Source of the DNA: Sphingomonas yantingensis
GTDB taxonomy: Bacteria > Pseudomonadota > Alphaproteobacteria > Sphingomonadales > Sphingomonadaceae
NCBI RefSeq assembly: GCF_014199325.1
Contig: NZ_JACIJJ010000001.1
Location: 558,001 to 622,000, forward strand
Length of the DNA stretch: 64,000 bases
Reading direction: 5' to 3'
Part shown: positions 25,394-34,733 of the stretch, piece by piece
Numbering within the stretch: position 1 is the stretch's first letter
Layout: the number at the start of each line of letters is the position of its first letter
Notes under the pieces: model-generated
What the model saw: the letters and a program-made list of their open reading frames with translations, nothing else
Told to the model about the DNA's origin: nothing
The model's database searches: none
Position numbers and translations under genes: made by a program

Positions 25394-27421
25394 TCACGCG
25401 AGCCCGAGCCCGCCGACCAAAAGGTCGATGATCTTGATGCCGACGAACGGTGCGAGCAGGCCGCCAAAGCCGTAGACGGCGAGGTTGCGGGCGAGCAGCG
25501 GCCCCGCGGCCATCGGCTTGTACGCCACACCCTTGAGCGCGAGCGGCACGAGCAGCGGGATGATGATCGCGTTGAAGATGATCGCCGACAGGATTGCGCT
25601 TTCCGGGCTGGTCAGCCCCATCACGTTGAGCACGCCGAGCCCCGGATAGAGCGCGACGAACATCGCCGGGATGATCGCGAAATATTTGGCGACGTCGTTG
25701 GCGACCGAGAAGGTCGTCAGCGCCCCGCGCGTCATCAGCAGCTGCTTGCCGAGGCCGACGACCTCAATGAGCTTGGTGGGATCGCTGTCGAGGTCGACCA
25801 TGTTCCCCGCCTCGCGCGCGGCCTGCGTGCCGGTGTTCATCGCGACGCCGACATCGGCCTGGGCGAGGGCGGGGGCGTCGTTGGTGCCGTCGCCGCACAT
25901 CGCGACGAGCTTGCCGCCCTGCTGCTCCTTGCGGATCAGCGCCAGCTTGTCCTCGGGCGTCGCCTGCGCGAGGAAGTCGTCGACCCCCGCTTCGGCGGCG
26001 ATGGCGGCGGCGGTGAGCGGGTTGTCGCCGGTGATCATCACCGTGCGGATGCCCATCGCGCGCAGTTCGCCGAACCGCTCGCGGATGCCGGCCTTCACCA
26101 CGTCCTTGAGGAAGATCGCGCCCAGCAGCTTGCCGTCCTTCGCCACCGCCAGCGGCGTGCCGCCCGCGCGGGCGATCTCGTCGGTGATGCGGCGCAGTTC
26201 GGTCGCGGTCGCGGTTTCGCCAGAGCCCGGATTGGCCTTGAACACCGAATCGACCGCGCCCTTCTGGATGAGCGTGTCGCCGAAGCGGACGCCCGACACG
26301 CGCGTCTGCGCGGTGAAGGGGATGACCTCCGCTCCCTCCGGCATCGTCCGCTCGAGCCGGTGGCGTTCGCGGGCGAGGACGACGATCGAGCGGCCCTCGG
26401 GCGTCTCGTCGGCCAGGCTGGCGAGGAGTGCGGCCTCGGCCAGCTCGGCCTCGGTCGCGCCGCCGACGGGGCGGAACTCCGACGCCTGACGGTCGCCGAT
26501 GGTGATCGTGCCCGTCTTGTCGAGGAGGAGCACGTCGACATCGCCCGCCGCCTCGACCGCGCGGCCCGATTTGGCGAGCACGTTGAAGCGGACGAGCCGG
26601 TCCATGCCTGCGATGCCGATGGCGGACAGGAGCGCCGCGATCGTGGTGGGGATGAGCGTGATGAGCAGCGCCGCGAGGATGGCGACGGGGATCGACCCGC
26701 CTGCATAGCTGGCGAAACCGGGGATCGTGCCCACCGCGATCAGGAAGATGATGGTCAGGCCGACGAGGAGGATCGTCAGCGCAACCTCGTTCGGGGTCTT
26801 CTGCCGCTCGGCGCCTTCGACCAGTGCGATCATGCGGTCGAGGAAGCCCTGGCCGGGATCGGCGGTGACGCGCACCTTGATCTGGTCGGAAATGACGCGC
26901 GTGCCGGCGGTGACGGCCGAACGGTCGCCGCCCGCCTCGCGGATCACGGGCGCGCTTTCGCCGGTGATCGCGGCTTCGTTGACCGATGCGACGCCCTCGA
27001 TCACCTCGCCGTCGGCGGGGATCAGGTCGTTCGTTTCGACCAGCACCACGTCGCCCGAACGAAGCTGGCTGGCGGCGACGGGTTCGAGGGCGTCGCCCTT
27101 CACCCGCTTGGCGGTCAATTCGGCCTTGGTGGCGCGCAGCGAGGCTGCCTGCGCCTTGCCGCGCCCCTCGGCCAGCGCCTCGGCAAAGGTGCCGAACAGG
27201 ACGGTGAGCCACAGCCAGCCGGCCAGCTGCGCCTTGAATCCGAAGGTCAGGTCGTCATGGCCGATGACGAGCAGGATCGTCATCAGCGCCGCGACGACCG
27301 CGGTCACGAACATGACGGGATTGCGGACCAGCTCGCGCGGGGAAAGTTTGAGGAACGAGGCCTTGATCGCCGGCACGACGAGGTCGGCGGTGAACAGGCT
27401 CTTGGCTTGGGTGTTCGCCAT
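25394..27421 (-). CDS. kdpB: Potassium-transporting P-type ATPase subunit B
   Basis: The ATP-hydrolysing subunit of the high-affinity K+ pump. 675 residues with all P-type motifs: TGES in the actuator loop (its serine is the inhibitory phosphorylation site in E. coli KdpB), phosphorylated Asp in [16 protein letters not shown] in the nucleotide domain, TGDNPLTA, and [19 protein letters not shown]. The ATG at 27421 gives [15 protein letters not shown]. The open frame continues upstream through kdpA by chance. It follows kdpA by 14 bases. Confidence 0.97.
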   Translation of the reverse strand: MANTQAKSLFTADLVVPAIKASFLKLSPRELVRNPVMFVTAVVAALMTILLVIGHDDLTFGFKAQLAGWLWLTVLFGTFAEALAEGRGKAQAASLRATKAELTAKRVKGDALEPVAASQLRSGDVVLVETNDLIPADGEVIEGVASVNEAAITGESAPVIREAGGDRSAVTAGTRVISDQIKVRVTADPGQGFLDRMIALVEGAERQKTPNEVALTILLVGLTIIFLIAVGTIPGFASYAGGSIPVAILAALLITLIPTTIAALLSAIGIAGMDRLVRFNVLAKSGRAVEAAGDVDVLLLDKTGTITIGDRQASEFRPVGGATEAELAEAALLASLADETPEGRSIVVLARERHRLERTMPEGAEVIPFTAQTRVSGVRFGDTLIQKGAVDSVFKANPGSGETATATELRRITDEIARAGGTPLAVAKDGKLLGAIFLKDVVKAGIRERFGELRAMGIRTVMITGDNPLTAAAIAAEAGVDDFLAQATPEDKLALIRKEQQGGKLVAMCGDGTNDAPALAQADVGVAMNTGTQAAREAGNMVDLDSDPTKLIEVVGLGKQLLMTRGALTTFSVANDVAKYFAIIPAMFVALYPGLGVLNVMGLTSPESAILSAIIFNAIIIPLLVPLALKGVAYKPMAAGPLLARNLAVYGFGGLLAPFVGIKIIDLLVGGLGLA

Positions 27422-27435
27422 CGGTGGCACCCCTG

Positions 27436-29139
27436 TCAGGACAATTGGCCGCGGATCATCGCGAGATGATCGGCGATGGGACCGAGCGCGAGGCTCGGCA
27501 GGAAGGTGAGACCGCCAAGGATCAGGACGATGCCGACGAGCAGCCCGACCCAGAGCGGACCGGTGGTCGGGAACGACCCGGCGCTTTCGGGCACGTACTT
27601 CTTGCTCGCGAGGCTGCCGGCGATCGCCAGCATCGGCACGATGATGAAGAAGCGGCCGACCCACATCGCGACGCCCAGCAGCCCATTGTAATAGGGCGTG
27701 TTGGCAGTGAGGCCGGCAAAGGCCGATCCGTTGTTCGCGACCGCGCTGGTGAAGGCGTACAGGATCTCGCTGAACCCGTGCGGCCCCTTGTTGAGCGGCC
27801 CGGCCAGCCCCTGCTCGAGTACCGACGACAGGGCGGCAAGGCCGAGGATCATCAGCGGCAGGACAGCGATGGCGAGGACGGCGAGCTTCACCTCGCGCGC
27901 CTCGATCTTCTTGCCGACATATTCGGGGGTACGCCCGACCATCAGGCCCGCGACGAACACCGCGAGGATCGCGAAGAGGAGGAAGCCGTAGATCCCTGCG
28001 CCGACGCCGCCGATCACGACTTCGCCCAATTGCATGTTGAACAGCGGGATCATGCCGCCCAGCGCCGTGAAGCTGTCGTGCATCGCGTTGACCGCGCCGC
28101 ACGAGGCCGCAGTGGTGACGACCGAGAAGAGCGCGCTGGCGGCGATGCCGAAGCGCACTTCCTTGCCCTCCATGTTCCCACCCGCGACGCCGAGGCCGTG
28201 GAGCACGGGATTGCCGGCGGCTTCCTGCCAATAGGTGACGGTGACGCCGGCCAGGAACAGGATCACCATAGCCGACAGGATCGCCCAGCCCTGACGCGTA
28301 TTCCCGACCGCCTTGCCGAACGTCCAGGTAAGGCCGAAGCCCACGACGAAGATCGACAGCATCTGGACGAGGTTGGTGAGCGCGGTCGGGTTCTCGAACG
28401 GGTGCGCGGAATTGGCGTTGAAGAAGCCGCCGCCATTGGTGCCGAGCATCTTGATCGCTTCCTGGCTGGCGACGGGGCCGAGCAGCAGCGACTGCTTCGC
28501 GCCCTCCAGCGTGGTCACGTCGACGACGCCGGCCATCGTCTGCGGCACGCCGCTGGCGATCAGGAACAGCGTGTAGAGGATGCAGGCGGGGAGCAGCAGG
28601 TAGAGCGTGACGCGCGTCGCATCGGCCCAGAAATTGCCGATCGTCGCGGTGCTGCGCCGCGCGAACCCGCGGAACAGCGCGAAGGCGAGCGCGATGCCGG
28701 TCGCGGCCGACAGGAAATTGTGGATCGTCAGCCCCAGCATCTGGCTGAGGTTCGACATGGTGCTCTCGCCGCCATAGCTCTGCCAGTTAGTGTTGGTGGT
28801 GAAGCTGACCGCGGTGTTGAAGGCGAGGTGCGGCGACAGGCCCGCCAGCCCCTGCGGATTGCCGGGCAGCACGCCCTGAAGCCGCAGCACCGCATAGGTG
28901 AAGGCCATCAGCACGAAGTTGAACAGGAGCATGTGGAGCGCGTAGCGGCGCCACGATTGCTCGGCGTCGGGGTCGATGCCCGCGAGCTTGTAGAAACCGC
29001 GCTCGACGGGGCCGAGGACGAGGTGGAGCGGCGTGCGCCGCCCCTCGTAAAGCGCGAACAGCCACGCGCCCACGGGTTTGGTGAGCAACAGCAGGATCGC
29101 GGTGAAGCCCAGGATCAGGGCCCATCCGGCAAAGGTCAT
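27436..29139 (-). CDS. kdpA: Potassium-transporting ATPase subunit A
   Basis: The channel-like K+-binding subunit, 567 residues and about ten membrane helices. The four pore loops that replace GYG are visible: [43 protein letters not shown] and [11 protein letters not shown]. Start ATG 29139 gives [12 protein letters not shown]. It lies 15 bases after kdpF. Potassium selected here passes to KdpB through an intersubunit tunnel. Confidence 0.97.
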   Translation of the reverse strand: MTFAGWALILGFTAILLLLTKPVGAWLFALYEGRRTPLHLVLGPVERGFYKLAGIDPDAEQSWRRYALHMLLFNFVLMAFTYAVLRLQGVLPGNPQGLAGLSPHLAFNTAVSFTTNTNWQSYGGESTMSNLSQMLGLTIHNFLSAATGIALAFALFRGFARRSTATIGNFWADATRVTLYLLLPACILYTLFLIASGVPQTMAGVVDVTTLEGAKQSLLLGPVASQEAIKMLGTNGGGFFNANSAHPFENPTALTNLVQMLSIFVVGFGLTWTFGKAVGNTRQGWAILSAMVILFLAGVTVTYWQEAAGNPVLHGLGVAGGNMEGKEVRFGIAASALFSVVTTAASCGAVNAMHDSFTALGGMIPLFNMQLGEVVIGGVGAGIYGFLLFAILAVFVAGLMVGRTPEYVGKKIEAREVKLAVLAIAVLPLMILGLAALSSVLEQGLAGPLNKGPHGFSEILYAFTSAVANNGSAFAGLTANTPYYNGLLGVAMWVGRFFIIVPMLAIAGSLASKKYVPESAGSFPTTGPLWVGLLVGIVLILGGLTFLPSLALGPIADHLAMIRGQLS

Positions 29140-29154
29140 GGGATGCGCTCCTTT

Positions 29155-29244
29155 CTAGAAGCGCTCGGGGCGGATCAGCACCGCCACGAGATAGAGGAGA
29201 AGGCCGACCGCGGTCAGGCCGGCGAGCATGAGGTCGAGCGTCAT
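29155..29244 (-). CDS. kdpF: Potassium-transporting ATPase small subunit F
   Basis: A 29-residue single-helix peptide, MTLDLMLAGLTAVGLLLYLV then AVLIRPERF. The terminal [LI]-x-x-P-E-[RK]-[FY] is the KdpF hallmark. It stabilises the pump in the membrane. It is below most gene-caller cutoffs but its place just ahead of kdpA and its sequence leave little doubt. Confidence 0.93.
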   Translation of the reverse strand: MTLDLMLAGLTAVGLLLYLVAVLIRPERF

Positions 29245-29253
29245 CGCGTCACC

Positions 29254-29337
29254 TCACGCCTTGTCCGCCAGCCGGGCATAGGCGAGCGTCGCCGCCAAGA
29301 GCCCGAGCATGACGAGGATCCAGGGAAGATCGTCCAC
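29254..29337 (-). CDS. 27-residue membrane peptide ahead of kdpF
   Basis: Translates as MDDLPWILVMLGLLAATLAY then ARLADKA from a GTG at 29337, with a very good ribosome binding site (GAGGAGGGA, about five bases ahead). A single hydrophobic helix flanked by acidic N- and basic C-terminal residues. It ends nine bases before kdpF. Similar tiny ORFs precede kdpF in other proteobacteria; a role as an accessory pump peptide is inferred only from position. Confidence 0.7.
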   Translation of the reverse strand: MDDLPWILVMLGLLAATLAYARLADKA

Positions 29338-29347
29338 TCGTCCCTCC

Positions 29348-30196
29348 TCAGAACGCGGCGGTCAGCGACGCGACGAGCGTGCTGCCGGCGATGTTGCCCG
29401 TGCCGTCCTGCCCCTTGCTGAAGCTGGGGCGCAGATACGCGGCGTCGCGGTCGGAGATGTCGGTGTCGACCCACGAAAGATTGAGCGTCAGGTTGCGGTA
29501 GGTGACGTCCGCGCCCAGCGACCAGTCCCAGTAGCTGCCCGTCGGCGTGACCGCGGTGGCGTTGGGGCCGAGGCCGTTCTGTCCCCAGCCGTGCCCGACA
29601 TGCGCCTTCGCCGTGATCGGGGTGCCGAGGATCGCGAACGCGCCGTCGCCGGACACGTAGAGATTGTCGTCCTTCGCGCCCGGCGAGGTATAGACGCCCG
29701 CGGCGGCATCGGCGCCGGTGCGGTACCAGCGGCCGATCGCCTGCTGCTTCGGCGCATAGGCGACGCCCGCGGTCAGCGTTGCGGGGCCGGCGGTGCCGGT
29801 CAGCTTGACATAGGGTTCGGCGAAGTCGGTCTTGTCCGCGCCGCCGGGGTAGAGATACCAGGTCAGCCCGACGTCGAGCGTCGCATTGTCGGCCAGCTTC
29901 GCCTTGTAGCCCGCGATCAGGTCGAGCTCCATGTTCGCGCCGCCGAACGTGCCCCAGCCGGCGAGGTTCGAGCCCCAGGTGCCGACATAGACGCCGCTGT
30001 CATGCGCGATCGTGATGCCGCCCTGGATCGCCATTTCCTGATCGCTCTGCGAGACGCCGCGAAAGCGATAGTCGGACGCGATCGTGGCCGAGCCGCTGAT
30101 CGTCACCGGCGGGGGCGGGGCGGTCTCGTCCTGCGCATGGGCAAGCGTGGGCAGCGCCAGCAGCGCCACCGCGACCGACGATTTGAGGATATGCAT
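29348..30196 (-). CDS. TorF family putative porin
   Basis: A 282-residue outer-membrane beta-barrel protein. A signal peptide (MHILKSSVAVALLALPTLAHA) is cleaved near residue 21. The mature part starts with the family signature SATIASDYRFRGVSQSD and ends in an aromatic strand (VASLTAAF). It has no proved function; a channel role is likely. It sits ten bases ahead of the small ORF and kdpF on the same strand and is probably the first gene of the potassium operon, perhaps bringing K+ or balancing ions across the outer membrane. Confidence 0.88.
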   Translation of the reverse strand: MHILKSSVAVALLALPTLAHAQDETAPPPPVTISGSATIASDYRFRGVSQSDQEMAIQGGITIAHDSGVYVGTWGSNLAGWGTFGGANMELDLIAGYKAKLADNATLDVGLTWYLYPGGADKTDFAEPYVKLTGTAGPATLTAGVAYAPKQQAIGRWYRTGADAAAGVYTSPGAKDDNLYVSGDGAFAILGTPITAKAHVGHGWGQNGLGPNATAVTPTGSYWDWSLGADVTYRNLTLNLSWVDTDISDRDAAYLRPSFSKGQDGTGNIAGSTLVASLTAAF

Positions 30197-30298
30197 GGAA
30201 GAACCCCGATTGGGGCGCCGCCGACCATTCGGGGCACCCTCACCGACGCGCGATTAGGCCCTGCGCGCGTAGCAATTCGAGTTCGATTCCGGGGTTTC

Positions 30299-30318
30299 GC
30301 ATAGTGCCGGCATAGTGC
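30299..30318 (-). promoter_or_regulatory. Direct repeat upstream of torF-kdp, candidate KdpE site
   Basis: The 9-mer GCATAGTGC occurs at 30299-30307 and again at 30310-30318, an 11-base period. OmpR-type regulators such as KdpE bind tandem repeats one helical turn apart. It lies about 105 bases ahead of torF, the probable first gene of the operon. The sequence differs from the E. coli KdpE site. Confidence 0.45.
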
Positions 30319-30337
30319 TGGCGCCATGGCGAGGGGG

Positions 30338-31426
30338 TCAGAGCCCCAGTTCGGCCATCTCCACGACGCGGTGCTCGCGCGCGCTGATTTCTGCCGCCGC
30401 GCCGATCGCGACGGCGCGCAGGCCGTCTTCGGCGGTCACCCGTACCGGCCCCTCGCCGCGCACGGCGGCGGCAAAGGCTTCGTGCTGATAATAGGTCGCG
30501 CCGTGGTGCGAACCCGCCGCCAGCGCCGCCGGATCGACCGCGACGTGCCGGCGCTCCACCGCCTTGGGCATCCCGAAGCCGGTGCGCGGGGAAAAGACGA
30601 GGTCGCCGGGCGGGATCAGCACCTCGAGCCGGGCCTTGTCGCCGGTCGCCGCCATCTCCTCCTGATGCTCCGCCCCCTCGGCAAACATCGACAGGTCGAG
30701 CATCGCGCGCACGCCATTGGCGAAATCGACGACGGTATAGCTGTTGTCGATGATGTCAGGCCGCTCGCCGTCATAGCGCTCGTCCAGATGGTTCACGTCC
30801 ATGCTGCCCGAGCAATAGACGCGCACCGGCTCGGCCGCGACGATCAGGCGCATCAGGTCGAAGAAGTGGCAGCATTTCTCGACCATCGTGCCGCCGGTGT
30901 TGCGCGAAAAGCGGTTCCAGTCGCCGACCTTGGGCAGGAAGGGGAAGCGATGCTCGCGGATCGACAGCATCCGAAGCTGGCCGATCCGGCCGCCATGTAC
31001 CTCCTCGATAAAGGCGGCTGCGGGGGGCATGAAGCGATATTCCATCCCGGTCCAGAACGGCGCGGCGCGCTCCGCCGTGCGCTCCACGATCCAGTGCGCA
31101 TCGTCCATCGTCGTCGCCAGCGGCTTTTCGCAGAGGATCGCGGCATCGGTGGCGAGGAGCGGTTCGAGCACCGCGCGGTGCGTGAAATTGGGGGAGGCGA
31201 CGACGACGGCATCGACCCGCGCCTCTCGTGCCATCGCCTCGGCACTCGCAAAGGCCTCGACCCCGCCCGCGCGGTCGCCGAGCGCATTGCGCGCCCAGTC
31301 GAGCGACGACGGCGTGGGATCGGCGATCGCCACGACTTCTGCCCCGGGCAGGATCGCGAGGTTGCGCAGATGCTCCACCCCCATCATCCCCGTGCCGACG
31401 ATGCCGTAGCGAATGGTTGAAGCCAT
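30338..31426 (-). CDS. Gfo/Idh/MocA family protein; candidate NAD-dependent sulfoquinovosidase
   Basis: A 362-residue cytosolic protein with an N-terminal NAD-binding fold (GIVGTGMMG at residue 9, ILCEKPLA with the family EKP) and C-terminal alpha/beta domain with REHRFPFL, NTGGTMVEKCCHFFDLM. Family members are sugar dehydrogenases or NAD-using glycosidases (GH109, GH188). It diverges from an aldo/keto reductase and an SsuD-like monooxygenase, the pair that converts sulfoquinovose to glucose. GH188 sulfoquinovosidases are Gfo/Idh proteins found in such clusters, so this is my first guess; a plain dehydrogenase is the alternative. The family is certain, the specificity inferred. Confidence 0.85.
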   Translation of the reverse strand: MASTIRYGIVGTGMMGVEHLRNLAILPGAEVVAIADPTPSSLDWARNALGDRAGGVEAFASAEAMAREARVDAVVVASPNFTHRAVLEPLLATDAAILCEKPLATTMDDAHWIVERTAERAAPFWTGMEYRFMPPAAAFIEEVHGGRIGQLRMLSIREHRFPFLPKVGDWNRFSRNTGGTMVEKCCHFFDLMRLIVAAEPVRVYCSGSMDVNHLDERYDGERPDIIDNSYTVVDFANGVRAMLDLSMFAEGAEHQEEMAATGDKARLEVLIPPGDLVFSPRTGFGMPKAVERRHVAVDPAALAAGSHHGATYYQHEAFAAAVRGEGPVRVTAEDGLRAVAIGAAAEISAREHRVVEMAELGL

Positions 31427-31455
31427 CGTTCAATCCCTAGTAGAAGGCCGGGCAT

Positions 31456-32349
31456 ATGACGCAACTCATCCCCGATCGCCAGCCCCGCCGCCTCGGCCGG
31501 AGCGCCCTTCAAGTCTCGCCCATCGCCTGGGGCATGTGGCGGCTGGACGGTAGCGTCGCCGAAGTGCGCGCGCGGATCGACGCCGCGCTGGAGGCGGGGA
31601 TCACGCTGTTCGATACCGCCGACATTTACGGCTTCGGCTCGCCGATCGGGTTCGGCGGGGCGGAGGCTTTGTTCGGCCGGGCGCTGGCCGAGGACGCCTC
31701 GCTGCGCGACCGTATGGTGATCGCGACCAAGGCGGGCATCACTCCGCCGCGCCCCTATGATTCGAGTGCCGATTACCTCACCGCCGCCTGCGACGCCTCG
31801 CTCCAGCGGCTGGAGATTGACGTCATCGACCTCTACCAGATCCATCGCCGCGATTTCCTGACCCACCCGCAGGAGGTCGCTGCTGCGCTCACCCGGCTGG
31901 TCGAGGCGGGGAAGGTCCGCGCGCTCGGCGTCTCCAACCACAGCCCGGCGGAGCTGTCGGCGCTCCAGCATTTCCTCGACTTCCCGATCGTCTCGACCCA
32001 GCCCGAGTTTTCGCCGCTCAGGGTCCAGCCGCTCTATGACGGTACGCTCGATCAGGCGATGGCGGACGATATCGCAGTGCTCGCCTGGTCGCCGCTGGGC
32101 GGGGGGCGGCTGACCGATCCCGCGCATCCGGCGGCGGAACTGCTGGCCGAACAGGGCGCGGCGTATGGCACGGATGCGGTCGCGGCGGCGCTCAGCTGGG
32201 CGATGGTCCATCCCGCGCGGATCATCCCGATCGTCGGCTCGCAGAATCCCGCGCGCATCCGTGCCGCCGCCGACGCGCTTCGCGTCGAGTGGACCCGCGA
32301 TGCTTGGTATGCGGTGATGCAGGCGGGGACGGGCGAGGCGCTGCCGTGA
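31456..32349 (+). CDS. Aldo/keto reductase (candidate 6-oxoglucose reductase, SmoB-like)
   Basis: A 297-residue TIM-barrel NADPH oxidoreductase. The catalytic tetrad is present: Asp and Tyr in FDTADIYG, Lys in IATKAGI and His in YQIHRRD. The C-terminal NADP-binding IVGSQNPARIRAA is the usual form. Its stop overlaps the GTG of the monooxygenase (GTGA), so the two are co-translated. In the oxygenolytic sulfoquinovose pathway an aldo/keto reductase reduces 6-oxoglucose from the monooxygenase to glucose; the coupling here fits that role. Confidence 0.9.
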   Translation: MTQLIPDRQPRRLGRSALQVSPIAWGMWRLDGSVAEVRARIDAALEAGITLFDTADIYGFGSPIGFGGAEALFGRALAEDASLRDRMVIATKAGITPPRPYDSSADYLTAACDASLQRLEIDVIDLYQIHRRDFLTHPQEVAAALTRLVEAGKVRALGVSNHSPAELSALQHFLDFPIVSTQPEFSPLRVQPLYDGTLDQAMADDIAVLAWSPLGGGRLTDPAHPAAELLAEQGAAYGTDAVAAALSWAMVHPARIIPIVGSQNPARIRAAADALRVEWTRDAWYAVMQAGTGEALP

Positions 32350-33419
32350 CCGCGCTGCCCCCCTGCGAGGTTAGCTGGTTCTCGGCGCTCTGCGACGACG
32401 ATTACGAGTTTCTGGGCGTCCCCGACCCAAAGCTCAGATCGAGCTTCGAGCATTGCCGCGATATCGTGTTCCAGGCCGAAAGCGGGGGGTTCGACAACAT
32501 CCTCCTCCCCTCGGGCTATGCGCTCGGCATCGACACCACGGCCTTTGCCGCGGCGATCGCGGTGCTGGTGAAGCGTATCCGCCTGCTGATGGCGGTCCGC
32601 ATCGGCGAAAGCTGGCCGCCGCAGCTCGCACGCCAGATTGCGACGATCGACCGGCTGCTCGGGGGGCGCCTGACGGTCAACATCATCTCCAGCGACCTGC
32701 CCGGCGAGACGCTGGAGAGCGGCCCCCGCTATGCCCGCACGGTCGAGGCGATGGCGATCCTGCGCACGCTGCTGAACGGCGAGCATCTGGTGCATCGCGG
32801 CGAGTTCTGGAACCTCGACCTCGATCCGGCGGGCGTGACCACGGTGTCGGGCAAGTGCCCGCCCTTCTATTTCGGCGGCCTGTCGCCCGCGGCGAGAGAG
32901 GCGGCGGCGGAAGGGGCGGACGTGTACCTGATGTGGCCCGATACGATCGAGGGTGTGCGCGGCATCGTCTCCGACCTCGGCGCCCGCGCCGCGGCGAGGG
33001 GGCGTACCCTGAAGTTCGGCTACCGCGTCCACGTCGTCGTGCGCGAGACCGAGGCGGAGGCGCGTGCCGCCGCCGACCGGCTGCTCTCGAAGCTCGATGC
33101 CGCGACCGGCGCGGCGATCCGCGCCAAGTCGCTCGACAGCCAGTCGGCGGGCGTCGCGCGGCAGGCGCAGCTGCGCGAGGAAGCCGAGCGGCAGGACGGC
33201 TATATCGAGCCCAATCTCTGGACCGGCATCGGCCGCGCGCGTTCGGGTTGCGGCGCGGCGATCGTCGGCGATCCCGACCAGGTGCTCGCCAAGCTCAATG
33301 CGTACCGGGCCGAGGGCATCGAGGCGTTCATCCTGTCGGGCTATCCGCATGCGGCGGAAGCGGACCTGTTCGCGCGGCATGTGCTGCCAAGGCTCGACCA
33401 TGGTCCGCTTCATGTCTGA
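32346..33419 (+). CDS. LLM-class flavin-dependent sulfonate monooxygenase (SsuD-like; candidate sulfoquinovose monooxygenase)
   Basis: A 357-residue FMNH2-dependent TIM-barrel enzyme closely related to alkanesulfonate monooxygenase SsuD. SsuD residues thought to bind the sulfonate and flavin peroxide are conserved: Arg and His in FGYRVHVVVRET, Arg in GRARSGCGA, and Tyr in LSGYPH; PNLWTGIG is also shared. The SsuD cysteine near residue 54 is replaced (PSGYALG). GTG at 32346 overlaps the AKR stop; a longer frame begins inside AKR. It needs reduced flavin from a reductase that is not in this cluster. Substrate by context: sulfoquinovose; other sulfonates are possible. Confidence 0.88.
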   Translation: MTALPPCEVSWFSALCDDDYEFLGVPDPKLRSSFEHCRDIVFQAESGGFDNILLPSGYALGIDTTAFAAAIAVLVKRIRLLMAVRIGESWPPQLARQIATIDRLLGGRLTVNIISSDLPGETLESGPRYARTVEAMAILRTLLNGEHLVHRGEFWNLDLDPAGVTTVSGKCPPFYFGGLSPAAREAAAEGADVYLMWPDTIEGVRGIVSDLGARAAARGRTLKFGYRVHVVVRETEAEARAAADRLLSKLDAATGAAIRAKSLDSQSAGVARQAQLREEAERQDGYIEPNLWTGIGRARSGCGAAIVGDPDQVLAKLNAYRAEGIEAFILSGYPHAAEADLFARHVLPRLDHGPLHV

Positions 33420-34658
33420 TTGCGCGTGAGGATTTCGCCCGCCCGCGCGTGGCTGCTGTTCGCGCTGTTGTGCGCGGCGGGCATCTTCAACGCGATGGAT
33501 CGGCCGATCATCGCGATCCTGAAGCCCGACATGTCGGCGGAGTTCGGCTGGAGCGACGCCGATTTCGGCCGGCTGGCGGCGATCACGCAGTTCGCCGCGG
33601 CTTGCTCGTTCCTGTTTACCGGCTGGATGATCGACAGGCTGGGCGTGCGCCGATCGTTGCTGGTCGGCGTGACCGCGTGGAGCATTGCCGCGGCCGCGCA
33701 TGGCTGGGCCTCGACGGGGTGGCAGGTGGTCGCCGCGCGCATCGGCCTCGGCGCGACGGAGGCGGTGCAGACGCCGCTGACGATCAAGACCGTCGCGACG
33801 TTGTTCGGGACGAAGATGCGCAGCCTGGCGATCGGCGCGGGGACGCTGATCGCGGCGCTCGGCACGATCGCGCTGCCCTTCTTCATCCCGTTCCTCGCCG
33901 CCAACTGGGGCTGGCGCGGGTCGTTGATCTTTGCCGGCGCGGGCGGGTTCGTCATCCTCGCGCTGTGGTGGGTCGCCGCGCGCGGGATCGTGTTCGACGA
34001 CAAGGCAGAGGATCCCGCCCTCGACTATGCCGATGACGGGCGCCCCTATGGCCCGATCCTGACCGAGCGGCGGACTTGGGCGGTTGTCGTTGCCAAGGCG
34101 ATTTCGGACTCGACCTGGTGGCTGCTCAATTTCTGGCTGCCCGATTTCTATCGCCGCGTCTTCGGCCTCTCGACTGAGGGGCTGGCCAAGCCGCTGGCGA
34201 TCGCGTTTCTTGGCTCGGGCCTCGGCGCGCTGTTCGCGGGGTGGCTGTCGGGGCGGCTGATCGAGCGCGGCTGGGTACCCGCGCGCGTGCGCCGGGCGGT
34301 GATGCTGGGGTCGGCGCTACTCGTGCTGCCGGTCCCGGTCGTGCTGGGGTTCGGCAACCTCTGGGCCGTGGCGACGATGATGGGCGTCGTGCTGGCGGCG
34401 CATCAGGGGTTTTCGCTCAGCATCTTTGCGACGATCACCGATATCGTGCCGCGGTCGAAGGTTGGGCGCGTCACTGCGTTCGGCGCGTTCTGCGGCAATC
34501 TCGGCGGCGTCGCGATCGTCTGGGTGACGGGCGAGGTCTTGGCGGGGGGTGCGGGCTATGTGCCCGTGTTCGTGTTCGCCGCGGTCTCCTACCTCATCGC
34601 GTTCGCCTGGCTGCGCGTCATGCTGCCCGCGGGGCCTAAAGCCGCGGTGGAGGGCTGA
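33420..34658 (+). CDS. MFS transporter (anion:cation symporter type)
   Basis: A 412-residue inner-membrane carrier with twelve predicted helices. The N-terminal FNAMDRPIIAILKPDM and loop DRLGVRRSLLVG resemble the ACS subfamily that moves hexuronates and other organic anions, which would suit an anionic sugar sulfonate. The start may be TTG 33420 or GTG 33426, both directly after the monooxygenase stop with no clear ribosome binding site, so translation is probably coupled. It is the last gene of the AKR-monooxygenase operon, followed by a TonB receptor. Confidence 0.85.
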   Translation: MRVRISPARAWLLFALLCAAGIFNAMDRPIIAILKPDMSAEFGWSDADFGRLAAITQFAAACSFLFTGWMIDRLGVRRSLLVGVTAWSIAAAAHGWASTGWQVVAARIGLGATEAVQTPLTIKTVATLFGTKMRSLAIGAGTLIAALGTIALPFFIPFLAANWGWRGSLIFAGAGGFVILALWWVAARGIVFDDKAEDPALDYADDGRPYGPILTERRTWAVVVAKAISDSTWWLLNFWLPDFYRRVFGLSTEGLAKPLAIAFLGSGLGALFAGWLSGRLIERGWVPARVRRAVMLGSALLVLPVPVVLGFGNLWAVATMMGVVLAAHQGFSLSIFATITDIVPRSKVGRVTAFGAFCGNLGGVAIVWVTGEVLAGGAGYVPVFVFAAVSYLIAFAWLRVMLPAGPKAAVEG

Positions 34659-34669
34659 CCAACGATTAC

Positions 34670-34683
34670 TTTATTCCCATAAA
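34670..34683. promoter_or_regulatory. Inverted repeat ahead of TonB receptor 2
   Basis: TTTAT-TCCC-ATAAA, an AT-rich palindrome in very GC-rich surroundings, 51 bases before the receptor start. It may be an operator or part of the promoter; no regulator gene is adjacent. Confidence 0.35.
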
Positions 34684-34733
34684 AGCGCTCGGGTTTAAGA
34701 GGGCCGACAACCAAGGGACGAGGGGGATTGCCG

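Noticed and set aside
27422..28231. N-terminal extension of KdpB by about 270 codons
   Set aside because: It runs in the wrong frame through kdpA and yields arginine-rich nonsense; KdpB clearly begins at 27421.
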